Assembly (NCBI GenBank): GCA_938002955.1
Contig: CALLAA010000045.1
Span: 19,470-83,469, forward strand
Direction of reading: 5' to 3'
Length of the DNA: 64,000 nt
From: an uncultured Acidimicrobiales bacterium
GTDB lineage: Bacteria; Actinomycetota; Acidimicrobiia; Acidimicrobiales; SHLQ01
Part shown: positions 1 through 9,989 of the stretch, piece by piece
Layout of the letters: every line of letters starts with the position of its first letter
Numbering within the stretch: the first letter of the stretch is position 1
Translations under genes and position numbers: made by a program
Notes under the pieces: model-generated
The model's input: the letters and a program-made list of their open reading frames with translations, nothing else
Database searches by the model: none
Told to the model about the DNA's origin: nothing

Positions 1-417
1 GCCGCCTCCGCGCATCATCACGACCTTTTTCAGCGACGGAAGTTCATCCCAGACCTCGAGCACCCGACCGAGCTGCTCCTGGGTCTCGACGACCAGAATC
101 GGCGATTCGGAGTGGCCGACGATGTATCCGATTTCTTCAGCTGAACAGGTGGTGTACACGCCAGCCGAGATGCCCCCGATGCGGATCGCTCCCAGCGCGG
201 AGATGACCCACTCCGGCCGGTTCGCGCCAAGGATCGTTACGACGTCGCCCTCGCCCAAGCCCGCGGCCATCATGGCGCGACCGGCACGACGGGTGAGGTC
301 GTTGTATTCCTTCCATGACGTTGTCCGCCACGTCCCGTTCAATTTGTCGTGTAACGCAGCACGGCCTCCCGTCGCTGCGGCGTGACGCTCGAGGTGATCA
401 ATGATTGTCGTAGTCAT
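1..417 (-). CDS. AMP-dependent acyl-CoA synthetase/ligase, N-terminal part (runs off the left edge)
   Basis: Reverse-strand frame open from ATG at 417 to the window edge: MTTTIIDHLERHAAATGGRAALHDKLNGTWRTTSWKEYNDLTRRAGRAMMAAGLGEGDVVTILGANRPEWVISALGAIRIGGISAGVYTTCSAEEIGYIV..., typical long-chain acyl-CoA synthetase N-terminus. Not in the ORF track because it has no stop in the window. Confidence 0.88.
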   Translation of the reverse strand, partial: MTTTIIDHLERHAAATGGRAALHDKLNGTWRTTSWKEYNDLTRRAGRAMMAAGLGEGDVVTILGANRPEWVISALGAIRIGGISAGVYTTCSAEEIGYIVGHSESPILVVETQEQLGRVLEVWDELPSLKKVVMMRGGG

Positions 418-529
418 CGAGTTCTTTCTGTGGTCTGAGTCACATGATTCCACGTAGATCTCGATCGTGCATCTACCAACCACAGGTCTTTGTGCTCAAT
501 CTTGGGAACGTCGTGCCGACCGAATCTGT

Positions 530-979
530 ATGACAGCCATCTCTCCTGGTGCAGAACCCATCCGTATTTTGCTCGCTGACGACGATGAGGATGACCGCCT
601 CATGGCGCGGGAGGCGTTCGACGTCAGCCTGCTGACGAACCCTTTGGACGAAGTTGTTGATGGCGTCGAATTGATGGAGCACCTCTATGAGCTCCTTCGC
701 CTTGGCAAACCCTTGCCAGGCCTGATCCTCCTCGACCTGAACATGCCACGCAAGGACGGCCGAGAGGCGTTAGCCGAGATCAAGAGCCACGCAGAACTAC
801 GGCGCATTCCGGTCGTGGTCCTCACAACATCGAAAGCCGAAGAAGACATCTACCGCACCTATGACCTGGGCGTGAACAGCTTCATCTCGAAGCCGATCAG
901 CTTCGATGGACTCGTTGCGGTTATGTCGGAGCTCGGTCGCTACTGGCTCGAGATGGTCGAGCTTCCAAAGGCAAGCTGA
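530..979 (+). CDS. Response regulator, Rcp1-like receiver domain
   Basis: IRILLADDDEDDRLMAREAF...LILLDLNMPRKDGREAL...VVVLTTSKAEEDI...GVNSFISKPISFDGL: receiver Asp, Thr and Lys motifs. ATG at 530 preferred over 467. Confidence 0.88.
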   Translation: MTAISPGAEPIRILLADDDEDDRLMAREAFDVSLLTNPLDEVVDGVELMEHLYELLRLGKPLPGLILLDLNMPRKDGREALAEIKSHAELRRIPVVVLTTSKAEEDIYRTYDLGVNSFISKPISFDGLVAVMSELGRYWLEMVELPKAS

Positions 980-980
980 G

Positions 981-2234
981 ATGGCCGAGTCGTCGACCAA
1001 CGACGAGTCCGGCTACGACGAACGGTCACTCGCGCTCGTCAAGCAGCTCATTCATGAAAAGAGCAGTCCGCTCTTCGCCTACCGGCCCGACGGCACGTTG
1101 GTGTACGTCAACGCCGCCTACGACGAGTTGTTCGCCGACCGCTGGCCAGACGGCACCCTCGGCAAAAAGGTCACCGAGCTCGAGCCCGAAAAAGAAGAGC
1201 TTCTCCATGAGATGGTCGAAGCAAACCTCGCCCGCAAGCCTGGCGATGATGACCTGATCATCGAAAGCCCAAGCATCAACGCTGCCGGCGAACCGCGCTG
1301 GTTCGAGTGGCGCTGCATGCAGGCGTTCAACGACGACGACGAAGTCGAGCTCATCATTGCCATGAGTCGCGACCTCACCGAGCAACGGCTCGCAGAGTTC
1401 CGCTCGCAGCGCGTGGCGGAGCGTCTCGAAGAGAGCAACCGTGACCTGCTCGAGTTCGCGCAGGTGGCGAGCCACGACCTTCAGGAACCCCTCCGCAAGG
1501 TGACCGCGTTCAGCGGCCGGCTCGAAGCAAAGGTCGACGGCAAACTCGATGAGCAAGGCCAGGACTATCTGCGACGGATGAATAGCGCAGTTCACCGCAT
1601 GCAGAACTTGATCGATGATCTCTTGACCTTCGCCCGTGTCACGACCCGAGGCACGGCAATGGTGAACGCGCCGCTGCGCGAAATTATCGAACGCGTACTG
1701 TCGGACCTCGAAGTCGCAATCGATGAATCCGGTGCCGAGATCGATCTTGGGCGCATGCCAACGCTGCCCGTCGACTCGAGCCAGATGGCACAGCTCTTTC
1801 AGAACCTGATCGGCAACGCCCTGAAATTTCGGCGAGAAGACGTTGCGCCGAAGATCTCCATCAGCGCCCGACATGTGCTCCCCAAGAACTTCGGATCGGA
1901 CGAACCTCCGAAGGGCTGGTACGACATCTCGATCGTCGACAACGGCATCGGCTTCGAGGAGGAATACGTCACGAAGATTTTTGCGCCGTTTCAACGTCTA
2001 CACGGCCGCTCGGAATACGCCGGTACCGGCGTTGGCCTGTCCGTTTGCCGTCGGATCGCAGAGCGCCATCAAGGTGCGATCGTTGCGTCGAGCGGCGAAG
2101 GTGAGGGCGCGACGTTCGTTGTGCGGCTCCCGACCGCTCACCTCGATGCGGTGCCGATCGGCGCCGATGCGCTCGACATCGACCACAGTGCACTCGACCT
2201 CGCCCATACGGTCATCGACACACAGGCGGCCTAA
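981..2234 (+). CDS. PAS domain sensor histidine kinase
   Basis: PAS-like N-terminus; HisKA motif EFAQVASHDLQEPLRKV; HATPase motifs LFQNLIGNALKFR, DNGIGFEEEY, GTGVGLSVCRRI. Starts 1 nt after the response regulator stop. Confidence 0.9.
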   Translation: MAESSTNDESGYDERSLALVKQLIHEKSSPLFAYRPDGTLVYVNAAYDELFADRWPDGTLGKKVTELEPEKEELLHEMVEANLARKPGDDDLIIESPSINAAGEPRWFEWRCMQAFNDDDEVELIIAMSRDLTEQRLAEFRSQRVAERLEESNRDLLEFAQVASHDLQEPLRKVTAFSGRLEAKVDGKLDEQGQDYLRRMNSAVHRMQNLIDDLLTFARVTTRGTAMVNAPLREIIERVLSDLEVAIDESGAEIDLGRMPTLPVDSSQMAQLFQNLIGNALKFRREDVAPKISISARHVLPKNFGSDEPPKGWYDISIVDNGIGFEEEYVTKIFAPFQRLHGRSEYAGTGVGLSVCRRIAERHQGAIVASSGEGEGATFVVRLPTAHLDAVPIGADALDIDHSALDLAHTVIDTQAA

Positions 2235-2239
2235 CGGGT

Positions 2240-3367
2240 TTACGCCCGAGGTTCTCGAGGCAGACCGAGCACACGCTCGCCCAAGATGTTTCGCATAACC
2301 TCGCTCGTCCCGCCGGCGAGCTTGTAGCTCGGGCTGTAACAGAGCTCGCGACTCTGCTGGCTGTCGAGCGTCATCTCCGGTCCGAGCACCGATGCCGCAA
2401 AGTCAGCGACGCGCACCTGATGTTCAGTACAGAAGACTTTGGTCGCTGCACTGAACCCCTTTGGCGCCTGACGAAGAACTTCGCGATACACCAGCAGCCG
2501 GCCAACGTGATAGTCCGCTTCGAGTCGAGCGATTTGTTGTCGGACGACGGGGTTGTCGGTATCGGCCTTTGCTTTCGCAAGCTCGTACAACGGCCGGTTC
2601 GAGACGAGACGGTCGATGCCACCACGCTCGTGCTCGAGCTGCACCATCGTTTGCTTGAACGCGCCGCCCTCTACACCGACCAGATTCTCTGCTGGAACTT
2701 CGACATCGGTGAAGAAGATCTCGCAGAAGTGGGTGTTGTCGACCATGTCTCGAATCGGTCGGACTTCGATGCCCGGGAGGTCCATCGGGACGATGAGTTC
2801 GCTCACCCCTTCGTGGGGTCGGCCGGTGGCGTCCGTGCGACAGATCAGATACACGTAGTCAGCCAGCGCGCCGCCCGACGTCCAGATCTTTTGGCCGTTC
2901 ACGACAAAGATGTCACCTGACCGAACTGCAGAGGTCTTGAGGCTGGCCAGATCGGATCCGCTATCGGGCTCGCTCATACCGATGCCCCACGTGGTTTTCC
3001 CAGCGAGCATGTCCGGCAGATATTCGGCCTGCTGGTCGGGCGTTCCATAGGTGAAGAGCGATGGCCCAAACTGGCGATCGGCGAACCAGCTCGCAGCGAT
3101 CGGGGCTCCGGCCCCGATCATCTCTTCAGCCATGATGACTCGCTCGATGTTGGGTCGCCCTCCCCCACCAAATTCGACCGGCCACGTCATGCCGACCCAA
3201 CCATTGTCGGCGAGCGTGGCCGAGAACTCTTTCGAGAACCCGTTGATCCAGCTGTCGTTGTGCACGCCGTGGTCCGCAACGCCTTGTTGGGCAACCTGAC
3301 GCGACCGGTCACGGAGGTCCTCGAGCTCGGGACTCAGGGTGAAGTTGAAACCATCGCCCATCGACAT
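2240..3367 (-). CDS. Acyl-CoA dehydrogenase
   Basis: GIGMSEPDSGSDLASLKTSAVRSGDIFVVNGQKIWTSGG...GGTSEVMRNILGERVLGLPRE. ATG overlaps the upstream ECH stop (TGATG). Confidence 0.92.
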   Translation of the reverse strand: MSMGDGFNFTLSPELEDLRDRSRQVAQQGVADHGVHNDSWINGFSKEFSATLADNGWVGMTWPVEFGGGGRPNIERVIMAEEMIGAGAPIAASWFADRQFGPSLFTYGTPDQQAEYLPDMLAGKTTWGIGMSEPDSGSDLASLKTSAVRSGDIFVVNGQKIWTSGGALADYVYLICRTDATGRPHEGVSELIVPMDLPGIEVRPIRDMVDNTHFCEIFFTDVEVPAENLVGVEGGAFKQTMVQLEHERGGIDRLVSNRPLYELAKAKADTDNPVVRQQIARLEADYHVGRLLVYREVLRQAPKGFSAATKVFCTEHQVRVADFAASVLGPEMTLDSQQSRELCYSPSYKLAGGTSEVMRNILGERVLGLPREPRA

Positions 3368-4122
3368 CACTTGGTCGAAATGCGCGACTTCAACGAACTG
3401 ACCATGTCGACGAAGGCTGCTTCGCCCATCGACCAGACCTGCGTGTCGAGCTCGTTGTCGATCGCAGCGTCGCTCTCGCTGATCGCGATCGTGTTGTGGA
3501 TCGTGTCCTTGGTCCGCATCAGCAACTCGCGAGGGGCCTTGGCGGCCTTGGCAGCGAGCTCCTCTGCAGCGCTGATCAACTCGTCGTTCGGGACGCACTT
3601 CCATGCGAGACCGATATCTGCCGCACGCTGACCATCGAGCACCTCCCCAAACAAGACCATTGCCTTGGTCGCCTGAAGGCCGATGTTGTTCCGAAGACGC
3701 CACGTGTGGCCGCCGCCAGGGCCAAGACCGATCTGCAGGAACCGGCTGTCGAATTTGGCCGATTCAGCCGCGATGACAACGTCGCACACCAACAGTGCGT
3801 TCATGCCTGCTCCTACAGCTGCACCGTTGACGGCGGCGATCGTTGCGAGCCGGCTGTTCGCGATGCGAACGAAACCAGCGTAGATCTTGCGCATACCGTC
3901 CGGTCCGGGGTTCTCGAGCAGTTCGTCGAGATGCCCACCGGAACAGAATCCCTTACCGGCTCCAGTAATGATCACGGCGTTGATCGACGCATCGTCTTCG
4001 AGCTCGTCGAAGAGCTCCTGGATTCGAGCGCTCATTGCCAGCGTAAAGACGTTTCGTCGATCGGGATCGTTCAATGTCACGATCGCATATCCATCGCGTT
4101 TGTCGATCAGTACTTCGTCCAC
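3367..4122 (-). CDS. Enoyl-CoA hydratase/isomerase family protein
   Basis: MDEVLIDKRDGYAIVTLNDPDRRNVFTL...GAGKGFCSGGHLDEL...AAVNGAAVGAGMNALLVCDVVIA: crotonase fold motifs. Confidence 0.92.
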   Translation of the reverse strand: MDEVLIDKRDGYAIVTLNDPDRRNVFTLAMSARIQELFDELEDDASINAVIITGAGKGFCSGGHLDELLENPGPDGMRKIYAGFVRIANSRLATIAAVNGAAVGAGMNALLVCDVVIAAESAKFDSRFLQIGLGPGGGHTWRLRNNIGLQATKAMVLFGEVLDGQRAADIGLAWKCVPNDELISAAEELAAKAAKAPRELLMRTKDTIHNTIAISESDAAIDNELDTQVWSMGEAAFVDMVSSLKSRISTK

Positions 4123-4234
4123 CCTGGCTCCACTCGTCGGCGTCGTACAACGATAGATCCTGGACGGTCGATCGACAGCACCGACTCGACCATGTGAGTC
4201 GGCCGTCGAGCGAACTAGCCCCTACCATTGGGGT

Positions 4235-5647
4235 ATGACCCTCGCTCCAGAGTCCAGCACGACCGACCATCTCGCCGATCTCGGTTCGACGATCGACCGA
4301 CTGCGATCCACGGTTCTCGATGGGACTACCCGTTCGGTCGCCTGGCGCGAGACGCAGCTCGATGGTGTCATCGCGTTTGCCAAAGACCACACCGATGCGC
4401 TCATCGCTGCCATGGGCGAAGACCTGGGCCGCCCAGAGATCGAGGGATGGCTCGCCGATGTGGGTTCATCGATCACCGAAGCTGAGCACGTCCGCAAGAA
4501 CGTTCGCAAGTGGGCAAAGCCGCGACGAGCGAAAATTCCCCTCGTGACCCAACCGGGATCGGCGAAGATCATCCCGGAGCCACTCGGCGTTGCCCTGATC
4601 ATCGCTCCGTGGAACTACCCGGTGAATCTCGTCCTCGAACCGCTCGTCGCCGCAATCGCTGCTGGCAATGCCGTCGTCGTCAAGCCATCCGAGCTCGCAC
4701 CGGCTACCTCTGGACTGATTTCTCGGGAACTTCCGAAGTACCTCGACGAACGGGCCTTCGCCATCGTCGAGGGCGGCATCGAGACATCGACCGCGCTGCT
4801 CGAGCAACGATTCGACCACATCTTCTTTACGGGCTCGACCACCGTTGGTCGCATCGTGATGCGCGCCGCAGCCGAGCACCTGACACCGGTCATCTTGGAG
4901 TTAGGGGGAAAGTCGCCTGTGGTGGTCGCCGATGATGCTGACCTCGATGTCGCCGCAAACCGGATTGCTTGGGGCAAGACCCTCAACGCCGGCCAGACAT
5001 GTATCGCCCCCGACTATGTGTTGGTGACCGAGAAGAACCGCGATGCTCTCGTCGACAAGATCGCTGACGCCTGGGGAAGCTTCTACGGTGCGGACCCCGA
5101 AGCGAGCCCGGACCTTGGCCGCATCATCAGCGAACGGCACCACCAGCGTCTGGTGGGGCTGCTCGATGATCAGACCGTGGTTCTGGGCGGGCAACACAAC
5201 GCAGCAACGAAGTACCTGTCGCCGACGATCGTCGTCGATCCTCCCCTGGATTCCCCGCTCATGACCGAGGAGATCTTTGGCCCGATCCTGCCGATCGTCA
5301 CCGTCGACGACACCTTCGCCGCGATTCGATTTATCAATGAGCGACCGAAGCCGCTCGCGTTGTATGTCTTCTCGAGCAACGATGACACGGTCGATGCCGT
5401 GCTCGGACGCACGAGCTCTGGCGGTGCGTGCGTCAACCACACATTGCTGCACTTCACACCGAGCGATCTGCCCTTCGGCGGCGTCGGACCGTCGGGCATG
5501 GGCCGGTATCACGGTAAGTCCGGTTTCGAAGCGTTGTCGAATATGAAGGGTGTCTTGCGCAAGCCTGTCTTCGGCGAAACTGCCGTCACCTACCCGCCGT
5601 ACACCGAACGCAAGGTCAGCCTGTTGCGCAAGGTCACCGGAGGATGA
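4235..5647 (+). CDS. Aldehyde dehydrogenase family protein
   Basis: IIAPWNYPVNLVLEPLVAAIAAGNAVVVKPSELAPATS, FTGSTTVGRIV, ELGGKSPVVV, NAGQTCIAPDYVL: ALDH signatures including catalytic Cys. Confidence 0.95.
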   Translation: MTLAPESSTTDHLADLGSTIDRLRSTVLDGTTRSVAWRETQLDGVIAFAKDHTDALIAAMGEDLGRPEIEGWLADVGSSITEAEHVRKNVRKWAKPRRAKIPLVTQPGSAKIIPEPLGVALIIAPWNYPVNLVLEPLVAAIAAGNAVVVKPSELAPATSGLISRELPKYLDERAFAIVEGGIETSTALLEQRFDHIFFTGSTTVGRIVMRAAAEHLTPVILELGGKSPVVVADDADLDVAANRIAWGKTLNAGQTCIAPDYVLVTEKNRDALVDKIADAWGSFYGADPEASPDLGRIISERHHQRLVGLLDDQTVVLGGQHNAATKYLSPTIVVDPPLDSPLMTEEIFGPILPIVTVDDTFAAIRFINERPKPLALYVFSSNDDTVDAVLGRTSSGGACVNHTLLHFTPSDLPFGGVGPSGMGRYHGKSGFEALSNMKGVLRKPVFGETAVTYPPYTERKVSLLRKVTGG

Positions 5648-6432
5648 CGAACACGCCCGAACGGTCCCCTGAGCGCCCGGCCGAGGAAGAGATTCGTTTC
5701 GTTGGCGGGTCGGCCGCTGAGCTCTCCGGGGTGCTCCATCGACCCGTCGAACGGGCCAAGGGCTCGGTACTCCTCGCGCACTGCTTCACGTGTTCCAAGG
5801 ACATTCACACCATGACCCGCCTGGCGAACGCATTGTCAGACGCTGGATTCGCAGCCTTCCGCTTCGACTTCACCGGGCGAGGCGACAGCGACGGCGACTT
5901 CGCAAAGAAGACGCTTAGTGGCAACGTCTCCGACGTGGTGCGGGCAGCGACGACGCTCATCGAGATGGGCTTCGGACCGTGTGGTCTGATCGGTCACAGT
6001 CTCGGTGGCGCCGCAGCGATCCTCGCTGCGAAGAAGCTCAAGACGGTGCGGTCGCTCGTGACCATCGGGGCGCCGAGCAATGCGAACCATGTCCGCCACT
6101 TGTTTGCTGATTCCGAAGCGGAGCTCTTGCGCGAGGGCCGCGCCGACGTTCGCATCGGTGGGCGGACCTTCGAACTCGAGGCTGGCTTTGTTCACGATCT
6201 CCAGACACACGATGTACTCGATGCCGTGTCGTCGCTCGATCGGCCGTACCTCGTCGTACACGCGGATGACGACACGACCGTCCCGGTCACCGAGGCCGAG
6301 GCGCTGTTCGCAGCGGCGACCGGGCACAAGTCGTTCGTGCGTTATGCAGACGGCGGCCACCTCTTTGGCGATCGTGCGCTTGCCGATCGGATGACCGGTG
6401 ATGTGGTCGAGTGGTTTGAGGCGACCTTGTAG
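5644..6432 (+). CDS. Alpha/beta hydrolase
   Basis: LLAHCFTCSKDIHTMTRLANALSDAGFAAFRFDFTGRGDSDGDF...GLIGHSLGGAAAI; ATGA overlap with the ALDH gene. Confidence 0.9.
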   Translation: MTNTPERSPERPAEEEIRFVGGSAAELSGVLHRPVERAKGSVLLAHCFTCSKDIHTMTRLANALSDAGFAAFRFDFTGRGDSDGDFAKKTLSGNVSDVVRAATTLIEMGFGPCGLIGHSLGGAAAILAAKKLKTVRSLVTIGAPSNANHVRHLFADSEAELLREGRADVRIGGRTFELEAGFVHDLQTHDVLDAVSSLDRPYLVVHADDDTTVPVTEAEALFAAATGHKSFVRYADGGHLFGDRALADRMTGDVVEWFEATL

Positions 6433-6464
6433 CGTTGGCTTTGCCGAGGTAGCCGAGGTAACAG

Positions 6465-7265
6465 CTACTTCGTTTTGTAACGCGCTTTCATCGCCGCGTC
6501 GGCGGCGAAGAGTTCGTTGGCTCGATCGAGGTCCAGGGAAGACGCTGGCGATGCTTCGGGCCGGTAGAAGCCAAAGCGATCTTCGCCGCGTACCAATGTT
6601 GCGGTCATGTCACCGCTTGCTTGGTCATTGTGAGGAGCCACGTACTGAACGTTGAGACCGATGCGTCGATCGCTCGTCGTATTTGGACCGGACTGGTGAA
6701 CAGTCCATCCATGGTGGAACGACGCCTCGCCGGGAGCGAGTGGGCACGGCGTGCCTGCCGACGCATCGAGTCCTTCGATCTGTTGTCCAAGAAGCAGGAC
6801 GTTGCCGTCTCCTGGCGCCTCGGCGTGTTCGACCAGGCCATCGAGATGGCTGCCCTGCACCATTGTCATGCATCCGGCCTCGACCGTGGCTGGCGCCAGC
6901 GCAAGCCACATTGAAACCTGTGCGTCATCGTCGGCCAAACCCCAATAGGTGAGATCCTGATGCCAGGCGACGTACGCCTCAGAACCAGACTCCTTGATGA
7001 TGTAGGTGCTGCTGTAGAGGAGGATGTCCGGGCCAATGAGTTCCTCGACCAGATCGAGGACAGCCGGCAGCGTTGCGAGATCGTAGGGCGATTGCATCAC
7101 CGTGTGGATCTTGTTGACGTAGTGCAGGTTTCCGAGCGCACCCTCTGCTCGCTCAAGCTCCTCGCGGTGATGATTGGCCTCGTCTCGGGACAGCAGTGCT
7201 ACCGGAGAGAGAAAGCCATCGCGGAAGTATTCGTCTCGACGACTCGTCCGTGTTGTCATAGACAA
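6465..7265 (-). CDS. Phytanoyl-CoA dioxygenase (PhyH) family protein
   Basis: YFRDGFLSPVALLSRDEANHHREELE...EAYVAWHQDLTYWGL...FHHGWTVHQSGPNTTSDRRIGLNVQYV: HxD...H Fe/2OG motif. Confidence 0.88.
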   Translation of the reverse strand: MSMTTRTSRRDEYFRDGFLSPVALLSRDEANHHREELERAEGALGNLHYVNKIHTVMQSPYDLATLPAVLDLVEELIGPDILLYSSTYIIKESGSEAYVAWHQDLTYWGLADDDAQVSMWLALAPATVEAGCMTMVQGSHLDGLVEHAEAPGDGNVLLLGQQIEGLDASAGTPCPLAPGEASFHHGWTVHQSGPNTTSDRRIGLNVQYVAPHNDQASGDMTATLVRGEDRFGFYRPEASPASSLDLDRANELFAADAAMKARYKTK

Positions 7266-7304
7266 ATACTGGACGATCGTTCAGCGAATATCAATGACCA
7301 AATA

Positions 7305-8552
7305 TCAACGACCGAGCAACGCCCGGATCCCGCCGCGTCGAACCAGCCACACCGTCACCCCTGCACAACTCGTCATCGTTGCAATGCCGATGACCAGTGG
7401 AGTCACCGACGTCTGCACCTGTTCGCTGAAGAAGCCGCCGAGCAACGCTCCCATGGAGATGCGGACCGCTCCAGTAAGCGCCGAACCCGACCCGGCAATG
7501 GCGCCGAGAGGTGTCATCGACGCCGAAGTCAGGTTTGGCATGAGGAACATAAACGATGCAAGTGCGAGTCCGATGACCGGCATGAACAACCAGAAGTTTG
7601 GCGTTCCACTACTCGTGACGGTGAGCACCGTCAACGCGGTCAGCAAAATGGCGAGGGCAACGAAGCCACGATTAACGACCTCGTCTATGCCGAGCCGCTC
7701 GACGACGCGTCCATTCACAATGGCACCGACACCGAACAACACCGCAACAGCACCGAAGACCACCGGGAACTGTGCCTCTCTATCGAAGATCTGGCCAATG
7801 AGCAGTTCAGAGCTTGCGAGATAGGTCGTGAAGGACGCCTGAATGAACACCGTCGCCATCGTGTAGCCAAAGGTGACGGGGGTGCGCGCCACCTGCCAGT
7901 AGCCCGATGCGATCGTCCGCGGATTGAGGTCACGACGGTTCGCGGGGTCGAGGGTCTCGCGCATCCGAAAACTCCACATCACGATCACGGCCGCAAACAC
8001 CGCGCAGAACCACAGCACGCTGCGCCATGGCGCAATCGCGATAATCACCGCGCCGAGCGACGGCGCAATGATCGGCACGAGGACGAACACGGCCATGACG
8101 TTAGACATGGCGCTTGCCATCGCTGGACCTTCGAACCGATCTCGAATGATCGATGTTGCGACGACTCGCGCACCGGCACCACCGATCCCCCACACGAAAC
8201 GTCCAATCAGGAGCGTTTCGAATGTGGGGGCAAAGACACACCAGACGGCGCCAAAAATATAGATCGCTGCTCCTGCGTACAGCGCCCGTTTGCGGCCGAA
8301 ACGGTCAGCGACTGGCCCGTAGATGAGCTGACCGCACGCAAGACCCAACAAGAACACGGTGACCACACGGCTGGTCTCAGTAGACGATTCCCCAAGCCCG
8401 AAATCGTCCCGAATGTCTCCGAACGCCGCGAGCATCATGTCGATCGCCATGGCGGTGAATGCCATGATCGCGGAGATGATCGCGAGGAGTTCCTTGCGGC
8501 CCATCCGATACGACATTGGAGCGTCTTCGCGGAGGGCTGCGGGCGTTGTCAC
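7305..8552 (-). CDS. MFS transporter, Bcr/CflA-type drug efflux
   Basis: Multi-TM protein with FLLGLACGQLIYGPVADRFGRKRALYAGAAIYIFGAVWC (DRFGRR-type motif A). Start may be internal (MSYRMGRKEL). Confidence 0.87.
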   Translation of the reverse strand: MTTPAALREDAPMSYRMGRKELLAIISAIMAFTAMAIDMMLAAFGDIRDDFGLGESSTETSRVVTVFLLGLACGQLIYGPVADRFGRKRALYAGAAIYIFGAVWCVFAPTFETLLIGRFVWGIGGAGARVVATSIIRDRFEGPAMASAMSNVMAVFVLVPIIAPSLGAVIIAIAPWRSVLWFCAVFAAVIVMWSFRMRETLDPANRRDLNPRTIASGYWQVARTPVTFGYTMATVFIQASFTTYLASSELLIGQIFDREAQFPVVFGAVAVLFGVGAIVNGRVVERLGIDEVVNRGFVALAILLTALTVLTVTSSGTPNFWLFMPVIGLALASFMFLMPNLTSASMTPLGAIAGSGSALTGAVRISMGALLGGFFSEQVQTSVTPLVIGIATMTSCAGVTVWLVRRGGIRALLGR

Positions 8553-8655
8553 CCTCTGACCCTAGAGCCACAACTGCGGCGCTTGGGTCGGGTGTGACCA
8601 ATGGTCTTGAGCGCCGATCCTCGGCATCGCTCGAGGTTGAGGCTAGACATCCACC

Positions 8656-8979
8656 ATGAGCACTTCCGTCGCCTGTCCAATCTGCACCATGCCCGACCCC
8701 CTGATCGCCGAAGAGGGTTACGAGTGCGGAACTTGCGGTCACGAATGGTTCGACGAGAGCGACGACATTGCCGAGGTTCGCGATGTAAACGGCAAACTGC
8801 TCTCGCCTGGCGATGATGTCGTGATCATCAAAGACCTCAAACTCGACGGGAAGTCCGGCGGCATCAAGGTCGGCACCAAAGTCCGTTCGATCCGTCTGGT
8901 CCCAGGCGATCATCCGATTCAGGGCAAGGTCGATGGCCGCACGGTCCTGATCATCGCCGACAAGGTCAAGTTGGCCTAG
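8656..8979 (+). CDS. PhnA/YjdM-like zinc ribbon protein
   Basis: VACPICTMPDPLIAEEGYECGTCGHEWFDESDD...DVNGKLLSPGDDVVIIKDLKLDGKSGGIKVGTKVRSIRLV: zinc ribbon plus PhnA C-terminal domain. Confidence 0.9.
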   Translation: MSTSVACPICTMPDPLIAEEGYECGTCGHEWFDESDDIAEVRDVNGKLLSPGDDVVIIKDLKLDGKSGGIKVGTKVRSIRLVPGDHPIQGKVDGRTVLIIADKVKLA

Positions 8980-9008
8980 CCACAATCGCCCGGACAACCC
9001 TGAGGGAG

Positions 9009-9917
9009 CTACTCGCCGGCGATGAAGCGATTCAGGATGTCCACCAGCTCATGGCCACGATCCTCCTGAACGAAGTGCCCACCGCCGATCACCGTCGTGT
9101 GTGGTTGCCCTTCAGCTCCCGGAACCTTGTTTCGAAAGACCTTGTCGCCGCCGGCCGTAACCGGGTCCTGATCGCTAAAGCAGCACAGCACGGGGTTGTC
9201 GTAGGAGTACAAGACCTCCCACGCCGCCATATTGGCCGCTGACTCGGGGTCGTCGGTAGATGTCGGGACAAGTGCCGGCCAGATTCGCGCTCCGGCCTTG
9301 TAGCTGTCGTCGGGAAACGGCGCGTCGTAAGCCGCTTGCACGTCGGGGGTCAGACTCGTGGTGGTTGCCATGTCGAGCAGAGCGCCGACGGCAAAGTCCG
9401 GCGTGGACTGGGAGAACCGTTGCCAGCTCAAGAACGCGTCGCTCGGCGTACCTCGCCCATCTGGCAGACCTGTATTCGAGACGGCGAAGCGGGCAAACCG
9501 TTCCGGTGCCGCCGCGACTAAGCGCAACCCGATCAGCCCGCCCCAGTCTTGGCAGAACAGCGTCATGCTCTGAAGGTCGAGGTGGTCGAAGACCAGCTCG
9601 GACATCCACGCAACGTGGCGCGCATAGGTGTAGTCCGACTGCTCGGTTGGCTTGTCCGAGCGACCGAAACCCACCTGGTCGGGGACGATCACCCGATGAC
9701 CTCCAGCAACGAGACCGGGGATCATGTGGCGATACAGGTAACTCCAGGACGGCTCCCCGTGCATTAGCAAGATCGGCGCAGCGTCTGCAGGCCCCTCGTC
9801 GAGGTAGTGGACACGAAGCGTGCCGCCGTCCTGATCGTCGATCTCGGCGTAGTGCGGCGCGAAGTCGAAATCGGGGAGGTTCTCGAAACGCTCATCTGGG
9901 GTCCGAAGAGTCTGCAT
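9009..9917 (-). CDS. Haloalkane dehalogenase-like alpha/beta hydrolase
   Basis: LLMHGEPSWSYLYRHMIPGLVAGGHRVIVPDQVGFGRSDKPTEQSDYTYARHV...TLFCQDWGGLIGLRL: HGEPSW, GRSDKP and QDWGG motifs. Confidence 0.9.
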   Translation of the reverse strand: MQTLRTPDERFENLPDFDFAPHYAEIDDQDGGTLRVHYLDEGPADAAPILLMHGEPSWSYLYRHMIPGLVAGGHRVIVPDQVGFGRSDKPTEQSDYTYARHVAWMSELVFDHLDLQSMTLFCQDWGGLIGLRLVAAAPERFARFAVSNTGLPDGRGTPSDAFLSWQRFSQSTPDFAVGALLDMATTTSLTPDVQAAYDAPFPDDSYKAGARIWPALVPTSTDDPESAANMAAWEVLYSYDNPVLCCFSDQDPVTAGGDKVFRNKVPGAEGQPHTTVIGGGHFVQEDRGHELVDILNRFIAGE

Positions 9918-9989
9918 GTGTTCTTTCTAGCCGCTCCCCGGTCCTCACCAGGCAAGCGAACCACCGAACGGACCCTCTACTGTTGGCCC

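Noticed and set aside
6960-8597. 545-aa plus-strand ORF
   Set aside because: Antisense to the PhyH and MFS genes, His/Arg-rich shadow translation with no domain; GC-codon artefact.
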